A stretch of 64,000 bases of DNA from Chloroflexota bacterium (GTDB lineage Bacteria; Chloroflexota; Anaerolineae; Aggregatilineales; Phototrophicaceae), in assembly GCA_026706455.1 (NCBI GenBank), contig JAPOYS010000129.1, positions 1 through 64,000 on the forward strand, given 5' to 3'. Below the pieces are notes generated by a model. It was not told the DNA's origin. It saw nothing but the letters and a program-made list of their open reading frames with translations, and searched no databases. Below, in pieces: positions 56,099-64,000 of this stretch (position 1 is its first letter; the number at the start of each line of letters is the position of its first letter). Made by a program: the position numbers and the translations under genes.

Positions 56099-57109
56099 GT
56101 GAGAGTAAAAACTTTTGCGCTAATGATCGCGGCAATTGTGCTTTGCGCTGTATCACTCGCCCAGGGATCTTCCAACATCGACAACTGCTGCTCCGTCAAC
56201 CGGCAGTGCGCGACGAATCGGGAATGGGTCGCGGGCTATCACGCTTTCCAGCGAAACGAATGCCCGGCCGGCCAGTCAGCAGCCCCGGCCTCCGCGCCTG
56301 TTTCAGCGCCGGTGGGTCAGCCAATTGACAACTGCTGCTACGTCAATCGGCAGTGCGCGACGGATCAGCAATGGGTCGACGGCTACTGGGCCTATCAGAA
56401 CGGGCAATGCGCCGCGCCCGCTCAGGTTCAGCCAGCGCCGTCCGCGCAGCCCGCGGCCAGCGCGCCGGCAAACGTAGACAATTGCTGTTTCCTTGATCGG
56501 CAATGCCATAGCGACGACGAGTGGGAAAATGGTTATTGGGCATACCAGAATAATGAGTGCCCTGCCGCGCCCGCGTCCGTCCAAACTGCTTCGGTCGCGC
56601 CGTCACGACCGCGTATCGAAGGCTCGAGTCGGTTTGTTCGTCTGATTGCAAGATCGCTTAATCTGCTGAGGGACAAGGCGCCAGAATGGTATACCTATGT
56701 GATTAGCGCAATGGACACAATCGACGAAATCCCGAATTCGGACCCGGATGCTGAAACTTGTTCTGCACTTGCGTTTAAGTCTTTCAGAAGAGTTGGAATC
56801 GAAACTTGTTACGCTTTCCCTAGAAACATCGGCCGGGGCGCGCCAATCATCATGGCTGGCACGCTTGCTCACGAAGCCTGCCATCTTCACACTTATCAAG
56901 CTGGCATTGTATATCCCGGTGGGGGAGCGCAAGAAGAATTTGAGTGTGTGCCACCCATGGAAGCGGTATATAAGCTGCTCGATCCGAATGGGTTGGGCGC
57001 GCGAGTTACCACTGCGGACGAATGGTACCGTGCTCTCAATTTCTTATGCTCGAAGGGCGATGAAGCATCTTGCCAAATGGCCGAATTGGTACATCTATAT
57101 TATGACTAA
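56099..57109 (+). CDS. Secreted HExxH protein with three Cys-rich repeats
   Basis: The 336-residue protein has a signal peptide (1-21) and three repeats of about 28 residues (28-55, 77-104, 127-154), each NCC-x4-RQC-x6-W-x2-GY-x-A-x-Q-x3-C, joined by Ala/Pro/Ser linkers. A C-terminal domain (170-336) carries LAHEACHLHTY (His258, Glu259, His262) and EEFEC about 17-20 residues later, a gluzincin-like zinc arrangement. This suggests a secreted metallopeptidase with disulfide-rich binding modules. GTG start with GGGAG upstream. I know no named family for the whole. Confidence 0.65.
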   Translation: MRVKTFALMIAAIVLCAVSLAQGSSNIDNCCSVNRQCATNREWVAGYHAFQRNECPAGQSAAPASAPVSAPVGQPIDNCCYVNRQCATDQQWVDGYWAYQNGQCAAPAQVQPAPSAQPAASAPANVDNCCFLDRQCHSDDEWENGYWAYQNNECPAAPASVQTASVAPSRPRIEGSSRFVRLIARSLNLLRDKAPEWYTYVISAMDTIDEIPNSDPDAETCSALAFKSFRRVGIETCYAFPRNIGRGAPIIMAGTLAHEACHLHTYQAGIVYPGGGAQEEFECVPPMEAVYKLLDPNGLGARVTTADEWYRALNFLCSKGDEASCQMAELVHLYYD

Positions 57110-57298
57110 CTTGGAAAAAAGCGGGCAAACTGGCCTTTCGCGGTTTTCCCATGTATTCTGGTTGCCCCTTGTCCAAACGCTAGAGCACGATGAACGGTCG
57201 GCGCGGGAGGCGCATCGGAAGTATGCTTTCGTCGGATGTCACGGTAGCATCAATCGAATTGGCAGCCTGTTATTTTGATACTGGGAAGGAACTGACCT

Positions 57299-58552
57299 AT
57301 GTACTCCAAATGGTTTGCTGTGCTTGTCGCAAGTATGCTGCTCCTGGGCGTCGCTTCTGCGCAGGAGTATGCCATTCGCGCCAATAGGGGGCTTAATCTG
57401 AGGGTCGCGCCCAGCCTCAATGCCGACATCGCAGACACAGTTTCATCGGGCAGCACTCTGCAAGTCGTGGGCAAGTTAAATCGCTGGTTGAAGATCTACC
57501 GCAATGGCAGGGATGTCTGGCTGGCGGATTGGGTCGACTACAGCCGTGTCGAGAGCAGCGAGCCAACCGGATCTCAGCCGCCGACAGCGCCAATCGACAA
57601 CTGCTGCCACGTTGATCGCCAATGCCAAAGCGATCAGCAATGGGTCGACGGCTACTGGGCCTATCAGAACGGGCAATGCGCCGCGCCCGCCCAGCCCGCG
57701 GCCAGCGCGCCGGCAAACGTAGACAATTGCTGTTTCCTTGATCGCCAATGCCAAAGCAATCAGGAGTGGATTGCCGGCTACCAGGCGTTTCAGAGAGGAC
57801 AATGCGCCCCGCCCGTGCCCGCAACCGGGGGCAATTGCTGTTCCCTTGGTTGGCATTGCCCAACCGAAGTGGAAAGGGCGCAGGGCTATTGGACTTATCA
57901 GATTAATCAATGCGCTGGTCTGCCGCAGACTTCCGGGATCGCGCTTACAGGACCCGTGCCCAGGATAGAGGGTTCGGGTCGATTTCGTCAACACATTGAA
58001 GCGACGCTGAGATTTATGAAGAGCGTAGCGCCGGCCTGGTACAACTACGTGATAACCGGTTTAGACTCAATCGTTGAAGAACCCGTCCACGTTGAGCCCT
58101 ATCGTGATGGTCAGACGACAACATGCTGGGCCTTCGCCAATTACCGCGAAAGAAAAGCCGCCGTGCAAACTTGCTTTATGAGTTGGATTATACGGCATAA
58201 TGGCCCCGCGGAGTTCGATCAACTCTCTACGGCCGGGGCGCTAGGCCATGAGGCTTGCCACATACATACACATGAAGAGGGGAAGTATTTTGCGACGCAG
58301 GATGACGAGGAAGAGTTGTGCACGAAAATGGGAACGGGCGCAGCTGTACTCATTGCCAGCGCCCTGGCAACTGGTCTAAACCCGAATCGCGGAACGAAAT
58401 ACTTCAATAAAGATGAAGCATTGAACTTGCTCAGGCAGTACTGCGCGGAAGGGTATCGATCAGATCTGTTTTGTCCGACGCTTCAAAGGCTGGAAAGCAT
58501 ATGGCGAAATGTGCCTTACGCGGTCTTTCCACCTGGGGCGCCTCAGTGGTGA
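57299..58552 (+). CDS. Secreted SH3-like / Cys-rich repeat / HExxH protein, paralogue of the preceding gene
   Basis: The 417-residue protein has a signal peptide (1-21), an SH3-like domain (22-82; LNLRVAPSLNADIADTV), three Cys-rich repeats (the third, GNCCSLGWHC, is divergent) and a C-terminal domain with LGHEACHIHTHEEG and later EEELC. The zinc-site spacing equals that of the upstream paralogue, while the rest of the domain is well diverged. GGAAGGA precedes the ATG. The SH3-like domain may bind the cell wall. Long stretches of the repeat DNA are identical to the upstream gene. Confidence 0.65.
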   Translation: MYSKWFAVLVASMLLLGVASAQEYAIRANRGLNLRVAPSLNADIADTVSSGSTLQVVGKLNRWLKIYRNGRDVWLADWVDYSRVESSEPTGSQPPTAPIDNCCHVDRQCQSDQQWVDGYWAYQNGQCAAPAQPAASAPANVDNCCFLDRQCQSNQEWIAGYQAFQRGQCAPPVPATGGNCCSLGWHCPTEVERAQGYWTYQINQCAGLPQTSGIALTGPVPRIEGSGRFRQHIEATLRFMKSVAPAWYNYVITGLDSIVEEPVHVEPYRDGQTTTCWAFANYRERKAAVQTCFMSWIIRHNGPAEFDQLSTAGALGHEACHIHTHEEGKYFATQDDEEELCTKMGTGAAVLIASALATGLNPNRGTKYFNKDEALNLLRQYCAEGYRSDLFCPTLQRLESIWRNVPYAVFPPGAPQW

Positions 58553-58555
58553 GCT

Positions 58556-58939
58556 TTAGCCGTCTCCGTTTTCGGGCTGACGCAGTCCGATCGCCTCGTC
58601 AAGCGGCACGACGAAAGCGACGCCGTGGTTCGGCTCCAGCAGGTCGCCCATGACGGCGCGCGCTTCATCCAGCAAGGTCGGCACCAATTCCTTGGGCACG
58701 ACCGACAGCAGGACATGATTGTTGAGTTCCATCTCGCGCAGGACGTAGGCCATCATGCTGCTCATGGAGCTGGCGATGTGCAGCGGCACTTCCAGGCTGT
58801 CGCCCGTCATTTTGCGCTGCAAGCTGTGCAAGCCGAAGCTCTTGAGGACGGTGACGCCGGGCGCGCCCGCCTCTTGCCAGCGAACGGCGACATCCAAGCC
58901 GTTTTCTACATTGGACGTGATGAGGATGATCAGTTTCAT
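58556..58939 (-). CDS. PII-like protein paired with the antiporter
   Basis: The 127-residue protein (MKLIILITSNVENGLDVAVRW) has the beta-alpha-beta spacing of PII-like ferredoxin-fold trimers, with a C-terminal VVPLDEAIGL strand. It begins five bases after the antiporter stop, with AGGAG inside the antiporter's last codons, so it is made together with it. PII-like partners of transporters sense nucleotides and gate transport. The specific ligand is unknown, and the family call is by shape and context. Confidence 0.6.
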   Translation of the reverse strand: MKLIILITSNVENGLDVAVRWQEAGAPGVTVLKSFGLHSLQRKMTGDSLEVPLHIASSMSSMMAYVLREMELNNHVLLSVVPKELVPTLLDEARAVMGDLLEPNHGVAFVVPLDEAIGLRQPENGDG

Positions 58940-58944
58940 ACTGT

Positions 58945-60327
58945 TTAGTCTCCTGTCGCTGCGCCCGCCAGCGCGGGATTGGCGATTTCGTCTTGGTTCT
59001 TGCCTTGGAAGACCCAGCGCACCATCGGCGGCGTCAGCACGGTCGTCAGCAGGATGACCATGAACAGCGAGGCGTACAACTCGCTGCCGCCGTCAAGGAT
59101 GCCACTGGACAAGCCGATTGAGATAATGATCAGCCCGACTTCGCCGCGCGACACCATGCAGACGCCGACGCGCAGCGATTCGCGCATATTGAAGCCGCCC
59201 GCGCGCGCGCCAAAGCCGGCGCCAAGCACCTTGCTGAGCACGGCCATCAGCAGGAGCAGCAGCATGAAGGGCAGCGCGTCAAGCGGGAAAGCGCTGAGGT
59301 CCGTTTCCAAGCCGACATCGACGAAGAAAATCGGCACCAGAAATACGTAAGCCAGGTGGCTCATCGTTTGTTCGATATCGTGTTTCATGCCGGCGGACAA
59401 TTTGCTCAAGCCGACGCCGGCGATGAAGGCGCCGGTGATCGCGGCCACGCCACCCAGGTACTCGGCTGACCAACCGAATAGCAGGGCGCTGATCAAGGCG
59501 AAGATGGGTATGCCGTAGGCTTGCGACAATTGCGGCCGGCGCTGAATCCAACGCATGATCCGCGGCAAGACGTACCACGCCAAGGCAAAAGCGCCGGCGA
59601 TGTAAGCCGCCATCTGAAAGATGATGATGAGCAGCTGGCTCAGGTCGCCGCTCCCGCCCGCGCCGCCAGCGCCCGCCAGCACCAGGGTCAGCGACACCGC
59701 CAGGATCGCCAGCACATCGTCAATCAGCGCCGTGGCCAGCAGGGCGTTGCCCTCTTTCGTGTGCAGGTATCCGAGTTCCAGCAAGACCTGCGCCGATATG
59801 CTGACGGAGGTGGCGGCCAGCGTCACGCCAGCGAAAAGGGCGGGCATCATGTCGTAGCCGGCCGGCAGCGCCACCGCCAACGTAAAGGCGACCGGCGCCA
59901 CGACGCCAAGCAGGCCGGCAAACACCGCTACCTTGCCGACCTTCGCTAGTTCGCTCAGATGCACTTCCAAGCCAATGTTAAACATCAACAGCAGCACGCC
60001 CAACTCGGCGAATTCCTTGACTGTGCCCTGCAGATCGACGCCCTGGAGAATGCCCCAATGCAGCATATCAAGCACTGTCGGTCCCAGGATTAGGCCAACG
60101 ATCAACTGACCCAGGACGCGCGGCTGATTCAAAAGACGGGCGATGGCGCCGCCAGCCCGCGATGCCAGCAGGATTACGCCCAGCGCCAGCATCAGCGGGA
60201 TAAATGGATTCACGCCGGCGGCATTTTCATCCGTCGTCGCCGCGAAGACCGACACCTGGCTGTGCGCCAAAATCAAGGCTAGGGGTATGGCCGCAATCAT
60301 GAGATGGCGTGACAGTAGTCGGCTCAT
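58945..60327 (-). CDS. Cation:proton antiporter, CPA2 (KefB/NapA-like)
   Basis: About 460 residues with a cleavable or anchoring N-terminal segment and some 12-13 TM helices. Motifs fit CPA2 exchangers: LNQPRVLGQLIVGLILGP, LLMFNIGLEVHLSEL, ATSVSISAQVLLELG, LIDDVLAILAVSL (Asp-Asp ion site) and MVSRGEVGLIIISIG. No C-terminal TrkA/RCK domain is fused; the adjacent PII-like gene may take its regulatory place. ATG 60327 has GGAGAAAGG upstream; a Met 54 bases earlier has none. Confidence 0.9.
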   Translation of the reverse strand: MSRLLSRHLMIAAIPLALILAHSQVSVFAATTDENAAGVNPFIPLMLALGVILLASRAGGAIARLLNQPRVLGQLIVGLILGPTVLDMLHWGILQGVDLQGTVKEFAELGVLLLMFNIGLEVHLSELAKVGKVAVFAGLLGVVAPVAFTLAVALPAGYDMMPALFAGVTLAATSVSISAQVLLELGYLHTKEGNALLATALIDDVLAILAVSLTLVLAGAGGAGGSGDLSQLLIIIFQMAAYIAGAFALAWYVLPRIMRWIQRRPQLSQAYGIPIFALISALLFGWSAEYLGGVAAITGAFIAGVGLSKLSAGMKHDIEQTMSHLAYVFLVPIFFVDVGLETDLSAFPLDALPFMLLLLLMAVLSKVLGAGFGARAGGFNMRESLRVGVCMVSRGEVGLIIISIGLSSGILDGGSELYASLFMVILLTTVLTPPMVRWVFQGKNQDEIANPALAGAATGD

Positions 60328-60419
60328 TCGATTGCCTTTCTCCAGCAGTGTTGGTTCGTCCACAAAACAAATTATAATCAATGGCGCAAATGTGGATAGC
60401 GAACAAGAAAGGCGGCTCC

Positions 60420-61568
60420 ATGAAGATAAAGGATCTTGAGCTCTTTACGCTACCGCCTCGCTGGCTCTTTCTCAAGGTATCGACCGACGACGGCTGCGTT
60501 GGCTGGGGCGAGCCGATCGTGGAAGGGCAAGCCGGCACCGTCCGCGGCGCGGTGGAAGATATGGCCGATTTTCTGATCGGGCGCGACCCGCGACATATCG
60601 AAGACATCTGGCAGACGCTGTTTCGCGCGCGCTTCTATCGCGGCGGACCCGTGATGATGAGCGCAATCGCGGGCCTCAATCAGGCGCTGTGGGATCTCAA
60701 AGGGAAATACCACGGCGTCCCGGTTTATGACTTGCTGGGCGGCAAGGTGCGGGACCGGATTCAAGTCTACGCGGGCCTCAGCGGCGACAGTCCGGCGGAA
60801 GTTGCGGCGCAAGCCCAACAGCGCAAAGACGAAGGCTTGCGGGCGGTCAAGATGGGCGCCGTCAATACCGTTCATTACATGGACAGTTTCCAGCATATAG
60901 ACGAGGCGGTCGCGCGGGTGGCGGCCGTGCGGGGGCAAGTGGGGAACGATTTCAGTATCGCCGTCGATTTTCACGGGAAAGTGCACAAGCCGATGGCTAA
61001 GATGCTGATCCGCGAGTTGGAGCCCTACCACTTGATGTTCGTTGAGGAGCCGATCCTGCCCATGCACAACGAATCGCTGCGTGATATCAAGCGCTCCACC
61101 ACGATCCCGATTGCCACTGGCGAGCGGATGTACTCGCGCTGGGATTTCAAGACGATTCTGGCGGAGGGCAGCGTCGACATTATACAGCCCGATGTCTCGC
61201 ATGCGGGCGGGATCTCGGAAGTCGTTCGCATCGCGGCGATGGCGGAAGCCTACGATGTCGCTTTGGCGCCGCATTGCCCGCTGGGTCCCATCGCGCTGGC
61301 CGCGTGCATTCAGGTGGATGCAGTCGCCTACAACGCATTGATTCAGGAACAGAGCCTCGGCCTTCATTACAATCAGTCGGCCGATTTGCTGGATTACCTG
61401 GCGGATCCGTCCGTGTTCGATTACAAAGACGGCTTTGTATCCATTCCGATTGGACCCGGCTTGGGCATCACGTTGGACGAGGACAAGATACGCGCCGCGT
61501 CCGATCATGGGCTGCGCTGGCGGAATCCCAGCCTGCGCCGGACCGACGGGTCGGTTGCTGAATGGTAG
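60420..61568 (+). CDS. Mandelate racemase/enolase-superfamily dehydratase, galactonate dehydratase-like
   Basis: The 382-residue sugar-acid dehydratase (DgoD group) converts D-galactonate-type acids to 2-keto-3-deoxy acids. Motifs: AIAGLNQALWDLKGKYHG, metal ligand Asp and catalytic His in VDFHGK, then MFVEEPILP and ATGERMYSRWDF (Glu ligands), and catalytic His in LAPHCPLGPIALAA. GCGG before ATG 60420 supports this start over one 39 bases earlier. The stop is ten bases from the convergent oxidoreductase stop. Exact substrate is not certain. Confidence 0.88.
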   Translation: MKIKDLELFTLPPRWLFLKVSTDDGCVGWGEPIVEGQAGTVRGAVEDMADFLIGRDPRHIEDIWQTLFRARFYRGGPVMMSAIAGLNQALWDLKGKYHGVPVYDLLGGKVRDRIQVYAGLSGDSPAEVAAQAQQRKDEGLRAVKMGAVNTVHYMDSFQHIDEAVARVAAVRGQVGNDFSIAVDFHGKVHKPMAKMLIRELEPYHLMFVEEPILPMHNESLRDIKRSTTIPIATGERMYSRWDFKTILAEGSVDIIQPDVSHAGGISEVVRIAAMAEAYDVALAPHCPLGPIALAACIQVDAVAYNALIQEQSLGLHYNQSADLLDYLADPSVFDYKDGFVSIPIGPGLGITLDEDKIRAASDHGLRWRNPSLRRTDGSVAEW

Positions 61569-61578
61569 GGCGCCGGCG

Positions 61579-62724
61579 CTACCCAAAGCGCGCGACATCG
61601 ACCGCGCCCGCCGAAACTCCGTTGAGGAGCTTGTCCACCGCTCGCTCGGCTGTGGCCGCCGCCAAAGCCAAGCCATGACCGGTGAAACCGACGGCGAAGC
61701 CGACGCGCGGCTTGCCCGGCAACGCGCCTACGAGCGGCAGCCCATCACAGCTGAAGCCCATGATGCCGCTCCAGCGCTGCGCGACCGGCGCTTGAACATC
61801 CGGGAAATACCGCGCCAGATAACGATCGAGAAAGGCCTGCACCTTCGGATTGAGCCGATCTTCCGAGGTATTGTTTTCTTCGCGCTGATGCTGTTTTCGG
61901 CCCCCGCCGAGCAGGAAGCGTCCATCGAAGGTGCTGCGGTAATACATATAGCCGTAATCGCTATAACCGCAGTAGGGCACGGGGATGTGATCCAGCGGCT
62001 CGGTGACCAGGCATTGCGCGCGCGTCGGCAGGACCTTGCCTTTGAAGTAGGGGTCAATCATCGGCGAGTAGGCATTGGTGCAGAGCATGACATAGCGCGC
62101 CTCGAAGATCACCTTTCTCGTGTGGACGCGAACGAAATCATGCTCTTGCTCCAGGCGATAAAGCTCGTTGTTAGCGATTACCTCGGCGCCGCTTTGCGCC
62201 ACGACCGTTCTGGCGAGCAGGTAGGGCTGTACGCCGGCGTCAAGCGGCTGCTCGATCGCGGCGAAATAGCCGCGGCCGAGCGGATCCCGGCTGTAATACT
62301 CAATGTCGATCTTGTCGGCTGCGAGGGCGCGGGCGGCCAGCTCCAGTTCTCGCGCTTCTTCCGGGCTCTCCGCCAGCAGCAGGGAGCCGCTGTTGTCGAT
62401 CGGCACGTCACAGACGCTGTTGGCTATGAATTCGCGCCAATGGCTGAAGCTGCGGCGCGACATGTCCCAGACCTCGCGCGCAACCGCATGTCCATATTTT
62501 TCGATGGCGCGGTGGTAGTAGGTATCCAGCCCGCTAATCATGAAGCCGGCGTTGCGGCCGCTGGCGCCCAAGCCGACGTCGCGCGCGTCGGTGACGACCA
62601 CGTCGCGGCCCTGGACTTGCCGGGCGAAGTACGCGGCTGCGCCCCCGGCGAGACCCGCGCCCACCACAAGGAAGTCGATTTCGCGCTCGATCTGCCCCGC
62701 GCGCTGCCAATGGGAAACGGTCAT
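61579..62724 (-). CDS. FAD-dependent oxidoreductase, DAO family
   Basis: The 381-residue flavoprotein has the FAD motif FLVVGAGLAGGAAAYFA and the family block GLGASGRNAGFM near residue 50, as in glycine/D-amino-acid and sarcosine oxidase relatives, and FAVGFTGHGLALAAATAE near the C terminus. It oxidises an amine or amino acid and passes electrons to oxygen or quinone. It is divergent from the adjacent substrate-binding protein gene, which could supply its amino acid. Confidence 0.88.
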   Translation of the reverse strand: MTVSHWQRAGQIEREIDFLVVGAGLAGGAAAYFARQVQGRDVVVTDARDVGLGASGRNAGFMISGLDTYYHRAIEKYGHAVAREVWDMSRRSFSHWREFIANSVCDVPIDNSGSLLLAESPEEARELELAARALAADKIDIEYYSRDPLGRGYFAAIEQPLDAGVQPYLLARTVVAQSGAEVIANNELYRLEQEHDFVRVHTRKVIFEARYVMLCTNAYSPMIDPYFKGKVLPTRAQCLVTEPLDHIPVPYCGYSDYGYMYYRSTFDGRFLLGGGRKQHQREENNTSEDRLNPKVQAFLDRYLARYFPDVQAPVAQRWSGIMGFSCDGLPLVGALPGKPRVGFAVGFTGHGLALAAATAERAVDKLLNGVSAGAVDVARFG

Positions 62725-62893
62725 AACTTGTACCGTGTCCGCCCAACTTTGCCCGGCGACGAAATCAGCCGGGTCTCGGCGACTTCAGACGCGTCGCGGC
62801 ATTGGCGGCAATCACAAATGGAAATCTCGTCGCATAGCATGATTCCATTGATAGTAGTCGGCATTTCGCAATTGTCAACTTTCCGCGCGTGCT

Positions 62894-62921
62894 AGGACAT
62901 CGGATAGATAAGTGTTAGAAT
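62894..62921 (+). promoter_or_regulatory. Possible promoter of the substrate-binding protein gene
   Basis: AGGACA (62894-62899), a 16-base spacer and TAGAAT (62916-62921) lie about 55 bases before the ATG. The -35 matches only four of six positions. Confidence 0.4.
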
Positions 62922-62977
62922 GAATTTGTCATCGTCAATCAATTGCGCCGGCATGGCGCTTTCACTGGAGGCTATCA

Positions 62978-64000
62978 ATGAGAACTATTAGGAGAACCGT
63001 CGTACTGTTCATGTTGTTGCTCATGGCGCTGCCCCTTGCCGCTGTTGTGGCCGATGGCCATTTGCCCGATCTCGGCGGGCGCACAGTGGTTGTCGCGGTG
63101 GACAACGCCTACATCCCCTTCAGCTTTATCGACGAAGACGGCGAAGCGATGGGCTGGGATTATGATGTCCTGGGCGAAATCTGCGCGCGGCTGAATTGCG
63201 TTACGGAGTGGATCGAGACGGGCTGGGAGGGCTTGATCGTGGCCGTCTCGCGCGGCGAGTACGATGTCTCAGCCGGCGGCATCACCATCACCGATGAACG
63301 CGCGGAGATCGTCGATTTCTCAGACGGGTACATCAGCACGATCCAGCGGCTGATGGTGCGGCTGGATGAGGCGCGCTTCGCTTCGGCGTCCGAGTTCGCG
63401 GCCGGCGACTTTGTCATCGGCGTGCAAGTCGCGACCACCAATTACATCGCCGCCGTTGATCTGGTTGGCGAGGACCGCGTCGTCCCCTTTGATTCCTTTG
63501 GATTTGCAGTGCAAGCGCTGATCGCCGGCGATATTGATGGCGTCGTCATGGATGATGTCGCTGGCCAAGGCTATGTCGGCGTCAATTCCGGCGATATCAA
63601 GCTGCTTGATGACGAGCTAGTCTCCGACGAACTCGGCTTCATTTTCGCCAAAGATTCCGAGTTGGTCGAGCCATTCAATATGGCGCTCGCCAGCATGCGC
63701 GAGGATGGCGCGCTGGACGCCATCAACGCCAAGTGGTTCCCGCCGGCGGAAGCCGAAGATGGGATGATGCTGCCTGATTTGGGTGGGCGCACAGTGACGG
63801 TGGCGGTGGAGAACGCCTACCCGCCATTTAATGTCTTGAATGAGGAAACAGGCGAAGGCGAAGGCTGGGACTACGACACGCTGGGCGAGATCTGCGCCCG
63901 CCTGAATTGCGCGCCCGAGTATATCGAGACCAGTTGGGAAGGCTTGATTGTGGCGGTCTCCAACGGCGAGTACGATATGGCCGCCGACGGCATCACCATC
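62978..64000 (+). CDS. Periplasmic-type substrate-binding protein with tandem SBP domains (partial)
   Basis: The open frame runs from ATG 62978 (GGAGG upstream) to the window end, 341 codons and still open. A signal peptide (1-26) precedes one complete SBP_bac_3 domain (29-260; [35 protein letters not shown]). A second begins at once with the same words, [20 protein letters not shown] at 265-284. The repeat period is about 236 residues. Such domains feed amino acids or opines to ABC transporters; the permease and ATPase are presumably beyond 64000. Confidence 0.88.
   Translation, partial: MRTIRRTVVLFMLLLMALPLAAVVADGHLPDLGGRTVVVAVDNAYIPFSFIDEDGEAMGWDYDVLGEICARLNCVTEWIETGWEGLIVAVSRGEYDVSAGGITITDERAEIVDFSDGYISTIQRLMVRLDEARFASASEFAAGDFVIGVQVATTNYIAAVDLVGEDRVVPFDSFGFAVQALIAGDIDGVVMDDVAGQGYVGVNSGDIKLLDDELVSDELGFIFAKDSELVEPFNMALASMREDGALDAINAKWFPPAEAEDGMMLPDLGGRTVTVAVENAYPPFNVLNEETGEGEGWDYDTLGEICARLNCAPEYIETSWEGLIVAVSNGEYDMAADGITI

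Noticed and set aside
60450..61676. 408-codon minus-strand frame
   Set aside because: Antisense to the galactonate-dehydratase-like gene with complete catalytic motifs.
61435..62895. 486-codon plus-strand frame
   Set aside because: It is antisense to the DAO-type oxidoreductase, whose FAD motifs are clear, and shows no domain of its own.

Overview
The window looks like about 64 kb of a Chloroflexota chromosome, most likely Anaerolineae-like. This is an inference from its content: long Thr/Pro linkers (TPTPT type) leading to C-terminal SH3-like domains, a BTAD regulator with a degenerate ATPase domain, a DUF3179 protein, NAL1-like and lipoprotein HtrA proteases, frequent TTG/GTG starts, and small conserved genes that I cannot name. 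There is no rRNA, phage, integrase, transposase gene or CRISPR array. One tRNA is present (probably tRNA-Gln UUG, minus strand, near 55.7 kb).

Layout. 0.1-3 kb (minus): GNAT acetyltransferase, HtrA and DnaJ/CbpA. 3.2-8.6 kb (plus): DtxR-type regulator, Nudix hydrolase, C-N hydrolase, D-aminoacylase-like amidohydrolase, SPFH protein. 8.7-15.7 kb: NAL1-like protease, threonine-synthase-like enzyme, MoaA, SDR, a detached copy of the NAL1 N-terminal module, and a large TM/Thr-Pro/SH3 protein. 15.9-22.5 kb (plus): small conserved protein, MscS channel, 2-TM protein, GT-C-like membrane protein, DUF3179 protein. 22.8-29.2 kb (minus): 2-oxoacid dehydrogenase E1alpha-E1beta-E2, then an AT-rich HEPN-like/DUF1232 gene, a CgeB-like glycosyltransferase, and a GIY-YIG-like effector candidate. 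29.3-31.2 kb: interrupted adenine methylase, its small partner gene and two small membrane proteins. 31.4-45 kb: polyphosphate kinase, DUF4139 protein, secreted protein, nuclease-fold candidate, two membrane-tethered GIY-YIG-like proteins, exonuclease III, HyuC-like hydrolase, ALDH16-type tandem aldehyde dehydrogenase, and a third, frameshifted GIY-YIG-like gene. 45-55.6 kb (plus): cyclophilin, BTAD regulator, 4-TM protein, SelA, M24 peptidase, FprA-like reductase, then an M20 amidohydrolase / aminotransferase / 2OG-Fe dioxygenase operon. 56-58.6 kb: two tandem secreted HExxH proteins with Cys-rich repeats. 58.6-64 kb: PII-like protein with cation:proton antiporter, galactonate-dehydratase-like enzyme, DAO-type oxidoreductase, and a substrate-binding protein with tandem domains running off the window.

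Most genes are metabolic or envelope housekeeping in short operons with 1-4 base overlaps. The unusual content is in four places. First, a family of degenerate and canonical GIY-YIG (T5orf172/MUG113-like) proteins tethered to the membrane, at least three loci plus a possible effector relative. Second, the paired Cys-rich-repeat zincins. Third, the methylase split by a 52-bp insert whose exact removal between 9-bp direct repeats restores the frame. Fourth, the AT-rich HEPN-like/DUF1232 gene attached to the dehydrogenase operon. All family names here come from motif reading only; no database search was possible.
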